64,000 nt of DNA from Vibrio echinoideorum. GTDB taxonomy: Bacteria; Pseudomonadota; Gammaproteobacteria; Enterobacterales; Vibrionaceae. Made by a program: the position numbers and the translations under genes. The notes under the pieces were generated by a model. It had not been told where the DNA came from and searched no databases. It saw nothing but the letters and a program-made list of their open reading frames with translations. Shown here one piece after another: positions 17,483-26,028 of the stretch (position 1 is its first letter; every line of letters begins with the position of its first letter). The stretch covers positions 1,116,001-1,180,000 of the forward strand of contig NZ_AP025484.1 in the NCBI RefSeq assembly GCF_024347455.1, in the 5' to 3' direction.

Positions 17483-18427
17483 ATGGACAATCATAAAGAA
17501 AGAGCTTTTTACGCCGTTGTTGGCGCATTGGTTGGAGACGCCGCTTCAATGGGGCTGCACTGGCTGTATGACCAAGAGAGGATCTTACACGTGGCTGGTT
17601 TTGAGCCTGAATTTCGCTCACCGAATCGGTTCGATTATCAAGACAAAGGCTACTTTGCGCACCAAGGTAAAACCGCAGGCGAGCAATCGCAATATGGTGC
17701 TCAGTTATTGGCGATGGTCGACAGCTTAGTCGACAACCAAAAATACGATGAAGCGAACTATATTCAACATTTCCGCTTCTGGTTTGATTTTGGCGGCAGT
17801 TGGCAAGGGTACATTGATAAAGCGACGCGCATGAGCTTGCTGAACATCCATCAATTAGAGCTAGAGGACGCCCCGATTACTGCCTGTGGCGCAGACGATA
17901 CGCAACTTCCCGCAGTCTCAAAAATCATCCCACTGGTGGCGTGTACTTACACCTCTCACACTTTGCCAGCCATGGTAGAGAGTGCGGTACGAGTCACTAA
18001 CAACAACGACAAAGCCGTAGAATGGGCCCAAGCCATCACCCTATTGGTTCAAGCGGCAATTCAAGGCAACTCGCCACTGCAATCGGTAGAAATGGTGCGA
18101 CAAACTTGCAGCAGATTTATACACGATCAAATCGATGAAGCATTGGCTGAACCTGAGCTTTCGATTACAGATGCCGCGAAGAAGTTCGGATTGCATTGTG
18201 AACTGAGTGCCGCATTTCCCTTGCTGATTCGCATCATTGCGGGTGCTCAGAGCTTTAAACAAGGTATTCGCGACAATATTTTGTGTGGTGGTGACAGTTG
18301 CGGACGTGCCATCGTTATCGGAGCAGTATTAGCGGCCTGTTTCTACGAAGAAGATGGTGGAATTCCAACCGAATGGCTAAAACAAGTCGAACTCAATGGC
18401 GGTGTGCTGTCTTTGCCTATTGAATGA
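17483..18427 (+). CDS. ADP-ribosylglycohydrolase family protein
   Basis: 314-residue all-alpha protein of the ADP-ribosylglycohydrolase (DraG/ARH, crystallin J1) family, which removes ADP-ribose from proteins or small molecules using two Mg ions. Family marks are GALVGDAASMGLHWLYD, the segment CGADDTQLPAVSKIIPLVA and, near the C-terminus, GGDSCGRAIVIGAVLAACF with the Asp of the dinuclear metal site and an Arg in place of the more usual N/T. ATG at 17483 follows AAGGA. Single gene with its own terminator. The target is unknown; no ADP-ribosyltransferase gene is adjacent. Confidence 0.85.
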   Translation: MDNHKERAFYAVVGALVGDAASMGLHWLYDQERILHVAGFEPEFRSPNRFDYQDKGYFAHQGKTAGEQSQYGAQLLAMVDSLVDNQKYDEANYIQHFRFWFDFGGSWQGYIDKATRMSLLNIHQLELEDAPITACGADDTQLPAVSKIIPLVACTYTSHTLPAMVESAVRVTNNNDKAVEWAQAITLLVQAAIQGNSPLQSVEMVRQTCSRFIHDQIDEALAEPELSITDAAKKFGLHCELSAAFPLLIRIIAGAQSFKQGIRDNILCGGDSCGRAIVIGAVLAACFYEEDGGIPTEWLKQVELNGGVLSLPIE

Positions 18428-18449
18428 CTCCCACAATAACGAACAAGGC

Positions 18450-18495
18450 AAAAGCGCCTTTCTTGCTCAAGAGCTCGAAAGGCACTTTTCTTTTC
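18450..18495 (+). terminator. terminator of ADP-ribosylglycohydrolase gene
   Basis: GCCTTTC (18456-18462) pairs with GAAAGGC (18477-18483), with flanking AAAG/CTTT pairs, followed by ACTTTTCTTTTC. Confidence 0.7.
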
Positions 18496-18581
18496 ACTAA
18501 TCACTTAAAGTAATCACTTAAAAGAATGACTTAAATGAATGCTTTAAACGACCGACTTAAAGGAATAGCTTCAGTTTTGGT

Positions 18582-18620
18582 CAATAAACTTTGCGGATCC
18601 CTACGACCGCCAGTTTATTG
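18582..18620 (-). terminator. structured 3' element after TonB receptor gene
   Basis: CAATAAACT (18582-18590) pairs with AGTTTATTG (18612-18620), and inside it GCGG (18593-18596) pairs with CCGC (18607-18610). This long two-part hairpin lies directly downstream of the receptor's stop codon. No clear U-run follows on the minus strand, so it may be an mRNA-stabilising element instead of a terminator. Confidence 0.45.
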
Positions 18621-18622
18621 CG

Positions 18623-20656
18623 CTAACCAAACCTGGAACTAGAGCCTTCTCTAGAACTGATAAGCAGCGGAAAGCTTGTAGTTACGACCTGGTTCATAGT
18701 CATCCAAAGTAAAGCCTCTGCTCTACCCGAACGAGACGCGTGTGAGGTGTATTGCTCATCAAACACGTTATCGATACCAAAGGTGACAGACAATCCATCC
18801 ACATTTGATGGCACCCACTGAGCATACAGGTTATGAACGTCATAGCTTTCTTTGATCGGCTGACCATCGAATACATTGTCTTCGTCTTTAACAAACATTG
18901 AATTCCAACCAAAAATCGTTTCCAACGCTTCAGATTGATAGTCCAGTGTGAGCGTGATGCTGTCGCCCATATCAATACTGCGTCCATTGCCACCCGCGAC
19001 AGCGCCGCCTGTGTCTTTGTTTTTAGTATCTGATCGAGCATAAGAAAGCTTGCTGTTAAACATCTCGTAACCATAAGACAAGCTCGCCTCAAAACCCTTT
19101 ATCTCTACATCACCTAAGTTGTAAATCAAGTAACTCTGGTTTGCGGGCTGATACTCTTCGGCAATGTAATCATCGATATTGGTTTGGAATACAGTTAAGT
19201 TTGCGCCAATAAAGTGATTATCTAAACGTTTATCGAAGCGTACACCACCTTGGGTGTTCTGCCCTGTTTCAGCCTTAATGTCGTCAGCTAAGAACGCTGC
19301 GTCTTGGTAAGCAATAAAGGTCTCCATCAACTCGGGGCCTTTGAACAGCGAACGGGTGCTCGCGAACAGCGTCCAATCTTGGGTCACGTCCCATTGCGTT
19401 GCCAACGACCATGTTACGTCGTCAAAGTCATCGTTTCCTGTTTCGGCTTTACGCTGGTAATCATCAAAACGAACACCTGCAGTGATCGAAAAGGCTTGAG
19501 TAAAGTAGAACTGGTCTTCAACAAAAAGTGCGGTAGAAATTGCGGACTCATCCATAAACTTACTGCTGCCGTAATAGCTGCTCGATGACTTGTCCATGTA
19601 GTCAAAGCCATAAGTCGCGATATTATCAAACGACATCAGGCGATAGTCCGATTGGAACTTAGCATTCAGGCCAAAGTTTTGGTTTTTCGCCGTATTGTGA
19701 GATAAGCGGTTCGATGGCCAACGCGGTGCCATAACACTTTCATCACGCTGAATCTCGGTCTCTGTGTTGTACAGAGTGACGTTACCTTGATGACTTTCGC
19801 CACGTAGCTCATAACTTGCCGTAATAGTGTCACGGTCATAATCAGTTGGAATCAGGATGTCGCTAGACAAGCCTTCGTTAGCACCACCTGACATATCTGG
19901 ACGCGGGCTGTAATCACCACTATCACAATACAGATCATAAGAAAGTTCAAAGCGGTGTAGGTCATTCGGTTCAAAACCAATCTTACCGAGAATGTTGTAC
20001 ACATCCCCTTCTGAACCAAAGGTTTCATTGCCGTCACCGTCTTCGAAGTCATCTCGACTCATGTAATGACTATAGAGCATGACATCGACCTTATCCGACA
20101 ATAAGCCATATACAGTTAATGAACCTTGTTGGCTTGCATTCGTGGCATAGCCACCATAAACACGAGCGCCAAAGCTCTCGTCGTAACGAAGCAGGTCTTT
20201 GGCATCTTTGGTTTCAAACAGTACTGAGCCACCTAACCCACTTTGCGTCACAGAGTTATTACCCACTTGGATATCGGCCGACTTCAAGATGTCTGGGTTA
20301 AGAGTCAGGTTGCCGATATGGTGGAACATATTAGCGTGCTGAGAAGCACCATCTAGTCGAATATCTAAATCCGTCTCACTTAATCCGCGAATAGTAATTC
20401 GTTGGTTCACCGAGTGCGTCCCCCCAACATCAACACCAGGGATCTCACGTAATAAATCAGACATGTGATCGGCTTGCTTTAGAGACATGTCATCGGCAAT
20501 GATCGATTCAGTGTTGCTCGATACCTTCGTTCCCCACACCACGACCTCATCAAAGTGTGATGTGTTTTCTTGTGCAATAACGGTGCTGCTAAACGCACTG
20601 ACAATTGCGATACAGAGAGCTGAAAGCTTAATTGTTGAGTTGACTGGGCTTTCCAT
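18623..20656 (-). CDS. TonB-dependent outer-membrane receptor, C-terminus frameshifted
   Basis: 677-codon frame of a TonB-dependent receptor: signal peptide ending STVIA/QE, TonB-box-like FDEVVVWGTKV, plug domain (REIPGVDVGGTHSVNQRITI, IRGLSETDLDIRLDGASQHA), then a 22-strand barrel with LFKGPELMETF at the FRAP-like site. Receptors of this class import iron chelates or haem across the outer membrane with TonB energy. ATG at 20656 follows AGGA, and a Fur-box-like site lies 17 bases upstream, so iron control is likely. After codon GAG at 18716-18718 the frame loses one base: the true final strand (GFTLDDYEPGRNYKLSAAYQF, shown at 18651-18715 in the other frame) is replaced by 31 unrelated residues. 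The family C-terminal Phe needed for barrel assembly is therefore lost unless the base is restored. Confidence 0.85.
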   Translation of the reverse strand: MESPVNSTIKLSALCIAIVSAFSSTVIAQENTSHFDEVVVWGTKVSSNTESIIADDMSLKQADHMSDLLREIPGVDVGGTHSVNQRITIRGLSETDLDIRLDGASQHANMFHHIGNLTLNPDILKSADIQVGNNSVTQSGLGGSVLFETKDAKDLLRYDESFGARVYGGYATNASQQGSLTVYGLLSDKVDVMLYSHYMSRDDFEDGDGNETFGSEGDVYNILGKIGFEPNDLHRFELSYDLYCDSGDYSPRPDMSGGANEGLSSDILIPTDYDRDTITASYELRGESHQGNVTLYNTETEIQRDESVMAPRWPSNRLSHNTAKNQNFGLNAKFQSDYRLMSFDNIATYGFDYMDKSSSSYYGSSKFMDESAISTALFVEDQFYFTQAFSITAGVRFDDYQRKAETGNDDFDDVTWSLATQWDVTQDWTLFASTRSLFKGPELMETFIAYQDAAFLADDIKAETGQNTQGGVRFDKRLDNHFIGANLTVFQTNIDDYIAEEYQPANQSYLIYNLGDVEIKGFEASLSYGYEMFNSKLSYARSDTKNKDTGGAVAGGNGRSIDMGDSITLTLDYQSEALETIFGWNSMFVKDEDNVFDGQPIKESYDVHNLYAQWVPSNVDGLSVTFGIDNVFDEQYTSHASRSGRAEALLWMTMNQVVTTSFPLLISSREGSSSRFG
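18714..18716 (-). other. one-base deletion shifting the last beta strand of the TonB receptor
   Basis: The minus strand reads GAGGCTTTACTTTG. With one more G (GAGGGCTTT) the frame continues to G-F-T-L-D-D-Y-E-P-G-R and ends Y-Q-F at the TAG at 18651-18653, a textbook receptor C-terminus. As written, the frame instead runs on to 18623. Candidate explanations: real mutation, slippage in a G run (phase variation), or assembly error. Confidence 0.8.
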
Positions 20657-20672
20657 AAATTCGATCCTAGAT

Positions 20673-20691
20673 GTAAATGATAATAATTCTC
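20673..20691. promoter_or_regulatory. Fur-box-like operator between TonB receptor and AraC gene
   Basis: GTAAATGATAATAATTCTC matches 15 of 19 positions of the classical Fur consensus (GATAATGATAATCATTATC). It sits 17 bases upstream of the receptor ATG and about 46 bases upstream of the divergent regulator, so Fur could repress both under iron-rich conditions. Confidence 0.65.
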
Positions 20692-20736
20692 AAATATGAT
20701 AAGGTCGTAATCTATAAATGCACAGGTGATTTGCTT

Positions 20737-21924
20737 ATGCAGAAACGCATAGGTGTTATGAGGAACGGTCAAATGAGTGAAGTAACACCAAAGCGAACTA
20801 AACTCGCTGAAACAGTTGACGTGAAAACAAAAGTATTGACCAAAAAACCTGTATTACCAAACAAGACTGAACTAAGAAAGAAAACAGCGTTGACTCAAAG
20901 AATCGCATTAACCAAAAAGTTAGAGCAGACTGAAAATCAAATCATCGTGACACAAGGTCAAGCCAAGCAAACTTCTCTAGCTGAAGGAACGTTCCTTTCT
21001 TATCAATATAATGGCCACATTTTTGTGCATGGCGGTCGCTGTATTGAATTAGTCGACAGTAATATTGTATCGACAGCCCACTCTGCAATCCTGATTACTA
21101 TTCTTCTGGAGGGAAAACTGACCTTTAGTTATGACGATCTAGAGTTCGATCTTGATGCCAGCGATGGGCCACAAGGTGTGGTAGTTAACCTTGCGAAGCC
21201 AGCTAACTTTAGGCGTTCGTTGATACAAAGGAATAAAATTAACAAGATCAATATCTTGATAAAGCCACAATGGGTCGAACCGCGTACCAGTGATCACTGT
21301 TCTAGCAAATCATTCCTTGATTCACACAAGGCGTTTTACGACTTACAAATCAATGCTGACATCGTTCAACTAACGAGTTCACTAACTAGCCAAGCAACAC
21401 CAATCAACTTTCAAGACAAGCTAGTCGTCGAAACTCTGACCCAGCAATTGCTTTCTCAAACACTATCGCAGATGCCAATTCAATGTTGCCAACAATGTAT
21501 TTCTGAAGATGTTAATGTCAGCTCATTAAACACCAGTTCAAATAGCACTTTGAGGAGTTTAGATTTAAGCGAAAACACTGATGAGATCACCACCTCAAAA
21601 GGGTTTGATACTAAGATAGAAGACATCATCAGCTACATTGAAATCAATTTGGATCAGCCGCTCAGTCTTGAAAGCATCGCGAGTAAGTTCTCGATGAGTA
21701 TTTCCAACCTTCAGCGTCGCTTTAAGCAATCATACAACCTAACAATCAACGGCTATATCCGCTACCGACGCCTAGATATTGCGCGCCAACATTTAGAACG
21801 AGGATTGGTTTCAATAACCGAAGCCGCCTATGAAGCGGGTTATCAGCACCCTTCCAATTTCACCAGTGCTTTTAAGAAAGCCTTTGGTGTGCCGCCGCAA
21901 GATATATATAAACTTAACAGCTAA
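20737..21924 (+). CDS. AraC family regulator of the adjacent TonB receptor (inferred)
   Basis: About 395 residues. The C-terminal 110 residues are an AraC DNA-binding domain with two helix-turn-helix motifs (LESIASKFSMSISNLQRRFK, ITEAAYEAGYQHPSNFTSAF, then KKAFGVPPQDIY). The central part (FLSYQYNGHIFVHGGRCIEL, ITILLEGKLTFSYDDLEFDL) resembles the sensor region of PchR-type siderophore-responsive regulators. The N-terminus is an unusual Lys/Thr-rich tract with repeated L-T-K-K-like units. Starts at 20737 (AGGTGA, 7-base gap) and 20773 (AGGA) are both plausible; the 20677 frame start would lie inside the Fur-like site. Divergent arrangement suggests it activates the receptor gene when the iron chelate is present. 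Confidence 0.75.
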   Translation: MQKRIGVMRNGQMSEVTPKRTKLAETVDVKTKVLTKKPVLPNKTELRKKTALTQRIALTKKLEQTENQIIVTQGQAKQTSLAEGTFLSYQYNGHIFVHGGRCIELVDSNIVSTAHSAILITILLEGKLTFSYDDLEFDLDASDGPQGVVVNLAKPANFRRSLIQRNKINKINILIKPQWVEPRTSDHCSSKSFLDSHKAFYDLQINADIVQLTSSLTSQATPINFQDKLVVETLTQQLLSQTLSQMPIQCCQQCISEDVNVSSLNTSSNSTLRSLDLSENTDEITTSKGFDTKIEDIISYIEINLDQPLSLESIASKFSMSISNLQRRFKQSYNLTINGYIRYRRLDIARQHLERGLVSITEAAYEAGYQHPSNFTSAFKKAFGVPPQDIYKLNS

Positions 21925-22019
21925 TTTATAAGACCATCGAGTTCTAAACTTTGGAAGTCCTAAGTTACAATCAACCACCTTAGTGAGGTTATCGCCAAGG
22001 TGCTTTCTCAATTAACTGT

Positions 22020-22060
22020 CAGGAAAAATTAACTATGGCAGCAATAAAAACTGCCATAGT
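22020..22060 (-). terminator. terminator of the lipoprotein gene at 22071
   Basis: ACTATGGCAG (22032-22041) pairs perfectly with CTGCCATAGT (22051-22060); on the minus strand it is followed by TAATTTTTCC. It lies in the convergent space between the AraC gene and the lipoprotein gene and may serve both. Confidence 0.75.
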
Positions 22061-22070
22061 GGTCACTCAA

Positions 22071-22622
22071 CTAGCCTTCAAAATCACTGACTTCCCATTT
22101 GCTGCTCACTTCGTTCGTCAACAGTTCCTGAAAAGGTTCGACATCTTTCTGTTCCCATAAGTCAACTTGTACATTGAAAAAGCGGTCTTTTCGTTGAGTC
22201 GCATAAACATAAAGTGGAGAGACCGTTACCGCGTTCTCCTTAATGGTGTGCTCAATACCTAAATCAACGCTAAGAAACGATTTACCACCATTAGCAACAA
22301 GGCCGCGACGCATATTGCATCGGAACTGCGTTAAAATGTAATTTCCCGGTTTGATACCATCAAATAGTGCGTATTTAGAGTCTTCATATACAAACATGCG
22401 TAGGGTTTGTGGTTCAGAACCAACCAAGTTACCATCAATTTTTTCTTTTAAATCAAATACGAAGGTTTCACATGGGTATGTCGAATCGTGCTTAGAGATA
22501 ATAGTTGCAATAGCGAGTGCACCATTTCCCTGCGGTTCTGACAATGTGTCTATCGCTGTATTTGGAAGTGTTTTACAACCAGCAATCCCGATAGCCAATG
22601 CAGCAACTAAAAAATGTTTCAT
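22071..22622 (-). CDS. putative lipoprotein, unknown function
   Basis: 183 residues with lipoprotein signal MKHFLVAALAIGIAGC (lipobox I-A-G-C, then KTLP). The mature part has GALAIATIISKHDSTYPCET, YEDSKYALFDGIKPGNYILT and FRCNMRRGLVANGGKSFLSV, two Cys that could form a disulphide, and a beta-sandwich-like pattern (G-x-Y-x-L-T near the middle is common in carboxypeptidase-regulatory-like domains). Family not recognised. Single gene with its own terminator. Confidence 0.7.
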   Translation of the reverse strand: MKHFLVAALAIGIAGCKTLPNTAIDTLSEPQGNGALAIATIISKHDSTYPCETFVFDLKEKIDGNLVGSEPQTLRMFVYEDSKYALFDGIKPGNYILTQFRCNMRRGLVANGGKSFLSVDLGIEHTIKENAVTVSPLYVYATQRKDRFFNVQVDLWEQKDVEPFQELLTNEVSSKWEVSDFEG

Positions 22623-22753
22623 ATAAAGCCTTTATTATTATCAATGAAATCATGCACAGACACTATCATTAAAAACTAAGACTCCAACCACAAATTTATA
22701 AAAGAGTGATATTGTTAACATTGTTTTATTTATCAATAACTAACATCAGCATC

Positions 22754-23980
22754 CTACACCTTGATTTGCCCAATATAGTCACTATTAGGGAAGATCTCTT
22801 CCAGCTGTTCATTGTTAATTGAGAGGTGTTGGTTGAGTACACCTTTAATGACACCTCTCATGTCTATGGTTGGTTTTAGATCTCGCCCTTGATACAGATT
22901 CTGTTGGCTCAACCCTGGCCAGTTTGCGATAACTCGGCCTCCCGAACTCGACATTTTTGAAACCTTGTTAGCCATCGCGCCACCAGCAACAAGCATGACA
23001 TTTCCCGTGCCATGGTCTGTGCCTTTTGTTCCGTTTTCTCTAGCCGTTCGGCCAAACTCACTGGCCGCGATGACCACCGTGTTACTCCAGCGTGAGCCTA
23101 ACGAGTCCTTTAGTGCTGCCAACCCAGTATCCAGAGTCTTAAGTTGGTTGCTCAACTTGACATTTACGCTTCCTTGATTAGCATGAGTATCCCAACCTCC
23201 AAGCTCTAGCGCTGCGATGTTTGGTCCGTTATCTGCTGATAAAATATCGCCGGTTTTGCCCATCAACGACTTAAACTGTTTGCCAACACCTTGATCACCG
23301 ACCAGCTCATCTATCTTCATGACGCTTTCGAAATTAGCAGACAGCATTTGATCACTCTGAAAAAGTTCTTCAAGTAACTCAGTTTGTTTGTCGCGTGTTT
23401 TTAAGCGGTTTGGATACCAACTTGCCACGGTAGATTCACCCTGCATAATAAGCGGCAAGCCTGAGTCAATCGCGATGCCATCGTATTTTTCTGAGCTCAA
23501 GCTGAGCAATCGGTTAAGCCAACCTTCCGTATTAAAAGGATCGGAAGTACCGTTTTCTAATATCTTTTGCCCATCAAAATGAGAACGCTCTCGATAAGCG
23601 GATGAACAAGCGTGAACAAAGCTAAGTTCTTTATTTTCATACCATTGATGACATTGCTTAAGAGACGGATGCAACCCAAAGAAGCTATCTAACTTCAATA
23701 GCTGATTAGGCTTTAAGCCAATATTCGGCCTTAGACCTGCATAATCAGGATCAGCATAAGGCACCACAACATTTAAACCGTCCATGGCGCCACGCAGTGA
23801 TATCCAAACAAAGATATTGTCTGAACGCGTTTTGGCGAAACTTGGAAACGGCAACATCGCGCTGACACCAACGGCTGCGGCAATGCCCATGAACTGGCGG
23901 CGATTAATACTTTGTAGGCCGTGATTGTGTAGCTCATGACTCTGCGACTTAATATTCTGCGAACCGTTTGTCTTTTTCAT
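22754..23980 (-). CDS. DUF1501 family protein with Tat signal
   Basis: About 408 residues. The N-terminus carries a twin-arginine signal (INRRQFMGIAAAVGVSA, ending PSFA/KT), so the folded protein is probably exported by Tat. The body shows DUF1501 marks: FVWISLRGAMDGLNVVVPYA, GLHPSLKQCHQWYENKELSF, a WDTHANQGS segment, and ASEFGRTARENGTKGTDHGT followed by GNVMLVAGG. DUF1501 is related to the alkaline-phosphatase/sulfatase superfamily by fold but the reaction is unknown. ATG at 23980 follows AGGAG; a longer frame to 24019 overlaps the upstream gene and is not needed. It is the second gene of a DUF1800-DUF1501 pair, eight bases apart. Confidence 0.85.
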   Translation of the reverse strand: MKKTNGSQNIKSQSHELHNHGLQSINRRQFMGIAAAVGVSAMLPFPSFAKTRSDNIFVWISLRGAMDGLNVVVPYADPDYAGLRPNIGLKPNQLLKLDSFFGLHPSLKQCHQWYENKELSFVHACSSAYRERSHFDGQKILENGTSDPFNTEGWLNRLLSLSSEKYDGIAIDSGLPLIMQGESTVASWYPNRLKTRDKQTELLEELFQSDQMLSANFESVMKIDELVGDQGVGKQFKSLMGKTGDILSADNGPNIAALELGGWDTHANQGSVNVKLSNQLKTLDTGLAALKDSLGSRWSNTVVIAASEFGRTARENGTKGTDHGTGNVMLVAGGAMANKVSKMSSSGGRVIANWPGLSQQNLYQGRDLKPTIDMRGVIKGVLNQHLSINNEQLEEIFPNSDYIGQIKV

Positions 23981-23988
23981 ACCCACTC

Positions 23989-25350
23989 CTAACGATATTG
24001 AAACTGTGGGCTTAACCACAACAGGGAAAGTTGCATTGCAGCACTGTCGGCTTTGCTCAAAACAATTTGAGTATGTTCATCAATCGCATCGCCATATAAA
24101 GCTGCGATCACGTTATCCACTACGGCCTTTGGTTTTGTACCCGATGCCTTAGCCGACTTTATCGCAATTGAGGCGAGCCTATTAGCGACTTGCATACGTT
24201 GAGTCAATGCCGAAGGGCTGTTGTAATCTCTGTCTTGATCCGACCATCCCGCAGGCGAACCCGGTTTAAAAGGAGGTTGCCCTAGCGTATTAAGAGCGTT
24301 CAGCGCTTGTTTATCGTTTAAGGAAATACCAGAACTGCGAAGTACAGCAAATAGCCACTCTTTCGGCGGTCTGAACCGATTGGGCTTGGGTTCGTTTGCC
24401 TCTATGCTCCCCAGTAACAAGCGATAAACAGGCAGTAAATCGCCCTCACCTTTTAGATATGTCGCGACCATTTGTTCTAAGAGATCGTTAGGCGTATCGC
24501 CAAGAAAATGCTGGCAAAGCTTATGGACCAAATGCTGAGCTGTGTCTTTGTGAGTCGCTAAGATTTGTAAACACGACTCCCCTTGCGAGACTCCATGTTG
24601 GGAGTAGGATTTTCCAAGTAAGGTGATACTGCCTGGCTCGTGGAGGTTATTAGCAAATCGAAAACCGACGTTTGGAGATTGGAATTTAATACCCCATCCC
24701 GAAATCGCTTTTGCTAATGCAATCACGTCTTGTTGGGTATAGGAACCATCAACGCCTAGGGTATGGAGTTCTAGAATTTCACGAGCGAGGTTTTCATTAA
24801 GCCCTTTGTCACGGCGCTTACCGACTTTTGAATTGGGTCCAATCGAGAGTTGATTATCTAGATACAAAAGCATGGCTGGATGCTTTGAAGAAGCCATCAG
24901 CATATCGCCAAAGTTGCCATTCCAATGCTTGCGAACCACATCGTTTTCAATGCCGGCGGCCAAGGGCATCAATTTTCGATTATCGACCGAGATGGCGAAG
25001 TGATTGCTCCAAAACTGGATAATGCGCTCTTGAAAACCATAAGGTGTTTCAACGCTTTGCAGATGGCGAGCTTGGGCTTGTTGTCGGTAATGAGTTCGAA
25101 GAAAAGACTGTGCCTCTTTCTTCATAACTTGCATCTTTTGCTCATCACCCTTGGCTTTCTTTCGCTGTTCACGATTCTCACCGACGGTTATCAGGATAGA
25201 TTCCGTGGTCGGTAAAGCTTGAATAGCTTGGTGAACGAATGGCTTTTTATCCAACTGTTCTAAAGGCGAATAATAGGCTGTTTGAGCTAATCTCGGTCCA
25301 AAACCAAACCTTTGTTCACCCACGATTTTTGAAGTCGGGTAATAATTCAC
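23989..25350 (-). CDS. DUF1800 family protein
   Basis: 453 residues with the DUF1800 hallmarks: QRFGFGPR at the N-terminus, RIIQFWSNHFAISVDNRKLM, HPAMLLYLDNQLSIGPNSKV, GLNENLAREILELHTLGVDG-SYTQQDVIALAKAISGWGI, and FRPPKEWLFAVLRSSG. The start is GTG at 25350 behind AGGGAG. There is no obvious signal peptide on this protein, although its partner has a Tat signal, so it might be exported with it. DUF1800/DUF1501 pairs are widespread in bacteria and their function is not established. Confidence 0.85.
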   Translation of the reverse strand: MNYYPTSKIVGEQRFGFGPRLAQTAYYSPLEQLDKKPFVHQAIQALPTTESILITVGENREQRKKAKGDEQKMQVMKKEAQSFLRTHYRQQAQARHLQSVETPYGFQERIIQFWSNHFAISVDNRKLMPLAAGIENDVVRKHWNGNFGDMLMASSKHPAMLLYLDNQLSIGPNSKVGKRRDKGLNENLAREILELHTLGVDGSYTQQDVIALAKAISGWGIKFQSPNVGFRFANNLHEPGSITLLGKSYSQHGVSQGESCLQILATHKDTAQHLVHKLCQHFLGDTPNDLLEQMVATYLKGEGDLLPVYRLLLGSIEANEPKPNRFRPPKEWLFAVLRSSGISLNDKQALNALNTLGQPPFKPGSPAGWSDQDRDYNSPSALTQRMQVANRLASIAIKSAKASGTKPKAVVDNVIAALYGDAIDEHTQIVLSKADSAAMQLSLLWLSPQFQYR

Positions 25351-25490
25351 TGCACACTCCCTTATGCTTAATCTGTTCTAAGTGTAATCGCTTAGTCATC
25401 AAGCATAGGGAGCTTTACGTGGTTTTACGTTAGATGGGTGTCAGGTGCCTATCAAGTTACAGACACGGTGTGATCATTTTGAATGAATGT

Positions 25491-25922
25491 CTATTTACGC
25501 CACATATATACAAACTGGTCGTTTTGCGAGGTGATTTCAAAGCCAAATCTTAAGTACAGCTCTCCAACTCGATTACCTTGCAGATAACTCAACTCAACTG
25601 GCTTACTGAGCTTATCTGCGTGAGCTAAACAATCGGTGAGAACCTTACTACCAACACCCTTGCCATGATATTCAGGCAGCAAAAAGAATCGGCAAAAGTA
25701 GAAGTGACTGCCTTTATTTTGAAGCAGTACACTACCAATTGCTTTGCCTTGATATTCTATGATTTTAGGCCTTTCTTCTGCCCACTCTTCGGCGTGTATA
25801 TCTCGTTGAACTTGTTCATCCCAGCCAAAAACAGCTTTGATTGGCTCAAATTCAGCCGCCTTTTTTAGCTCGAACAGAAATTCATAATCTGATGACTGAG
25901 CGGTTCTTGTCGAATACTTCAA
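25491..25922 (-). CDS. GNAT family N-acetyltransferase, probable TTG start
   Basis: GNAT protein with EFLFELKKAAEFEPIKAVFG, KAIGSVLLQNKGSHFYFCRF, the acetyl-CoA motif LLPEYHGKGVGSKVLTDCLA (H-G-K-G-V-G), and VGELYLRFGFEI. The frame is open to an ATG at 26018, but those 32 extra residues are unlike the family. A TTG at 25922 five bases after GGAG places the N-terminus where relatives begin (LKYSTRTAQSSDYEFL), giving about 143 residues. The substrate is unknown. Confidence 0.75.
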   Translation of the reverse strand: MKYSTRTAQSSDYEFLFELKKAAEFEPIKAVFGWDEQVQRDIHAEEWAEERPKIIEYQGKAIGSVLLQNKGSHFYFCRFFLLPEYHGKGVGSKVLTDCLAHADKLSKPVELSYLQGNRVGELYLRFGFEITSQNDQFVYMWRK

Positions 25923-26028
25923 AATATCTCCAACAATAATCAATGAATAAGAAACAACAGCGGGTTCATTTCCAAAAAGCTCGCTCACGACAAGCAAGTG
26001 AGAATTGGAAGGTGCCATGCTTCAGTGT

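Noticed and set aside
25437..25475. GTGTC...GACAC inverted element resembling REP/RAYT-associated sequences
   Set aside because: Only five paired bases and a single copy in the window; cannot be separated from chance.
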